A stretch of DNA of 5,395 bases from Bacteroidota bacterium. Lineage in GTDB: Bacteria > Bacteroidota > Bacteroidia > Flavobacteriales > Flavobacteriaceae. Shown here piece by piece: positions 5,372 through 5,395 of this stretch. The notes beneath the pieces were generated by a model. The model did no database searches. It had not been told where the DNA came from and saw only the letters and a program-made list of their open reading frames with translations. Position numbers and translations under genes: made by a program. Position 1 is the stretch's first letter. Each line of letters begins with the position of its first letter. Where the stretch lies: contig JAACDD010000173.1 in the NCBI GenBank assembly GCA_009937085.1, forward strand, positions 1 through 5,395, in the 5' to 3' direction.

Positions 5372-5395
5372 ATGAAGCATTTAGATGCGTATAAC
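5372..5395 (+). CDS. Start of next operon gene (partial, unidentified)
   Basis: An ATG lies one base after the mobA stop and opens a frame MKHLDAYN to the window end. Only eight codons are present, too few to identify the product. The 1-nt spacing matches the tight packing of the preceding genes, so this is probably a fifth operon member; a molybdenum cofactor or molybdoenzyme gene would fit but cannot be shown. Confidence 0.45.

Overview
The window looks like a chromosomal segment from a member of the Bacteroidota; class or order cannot be fixed. The evidence is the Bacteroidota-like YifB/ComM sequence with its cysteine-free MNPTPSGFFN segment, weak or absent Shine-Dalgarno sequences before most genes, AT-rich leaders, and a palindromic intergenic repeat of a type I recall from Bacteroidota genomes.

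Layout. (1) Positions 1-105 hold the 3' end of an unidentified plus-strand gene. (2) Positions 106-346 are non-coding and repeat-rich. They contain an inverted repeat (136-219), and an 82-bp direct repeat brackets most of the region (33-114 and 313-394). (3) Positions 347-814 (minus) encode a small flavin reductase whose last codons lie inside the second repeat copy. (4) A 47-bp divergent spacer leads into yifB/comM (862-2394, plus). (5) A 156-bp intergenic region (2395-2550) carries several inverted repeats, the last of which closely resembles a ModE operator. (6) A tightly packed plus-strand operon runs from 2551 to the window end: moeA, a ModE-type DNA-binding protein without a molybdate-sensing domain, a TauE/SafE (TSUP) membrane transporter, mobA, and the first eight codons of another gene. 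Junctions overlap (TGATG, ATG inside the preceding gene, TAATG) or have a 1-nt gap.

How the genes work together. The operon is a molybdenum cofactor module. MoeA inserts molybdate into adenylylated molybdopterin, and MobA attaches GMP to give the guanine dinucleotide form used by DMSO-reductase-family enzymes. The ModE-like protein is the natural candidate to act at the ModE-like box just upstream of moeA. The TauE/SafE protein, locked between modE and mobA, is a candidate oxyanion transporter (molybdate, sulfite or similar); its substrate is inferred only from context.

The Mo operon is visibly more AT-rich than yifB. I see no RNA genes, CRISPR array, transposase or phage genes. The most interesting items are the ModE box paired with a sensor-less ModE, the embedded TSUP transporter, and the direct repeat whose copies differ only at synonymous sites of the flavin reductase frame. 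None of this amounts to a clearly new system.
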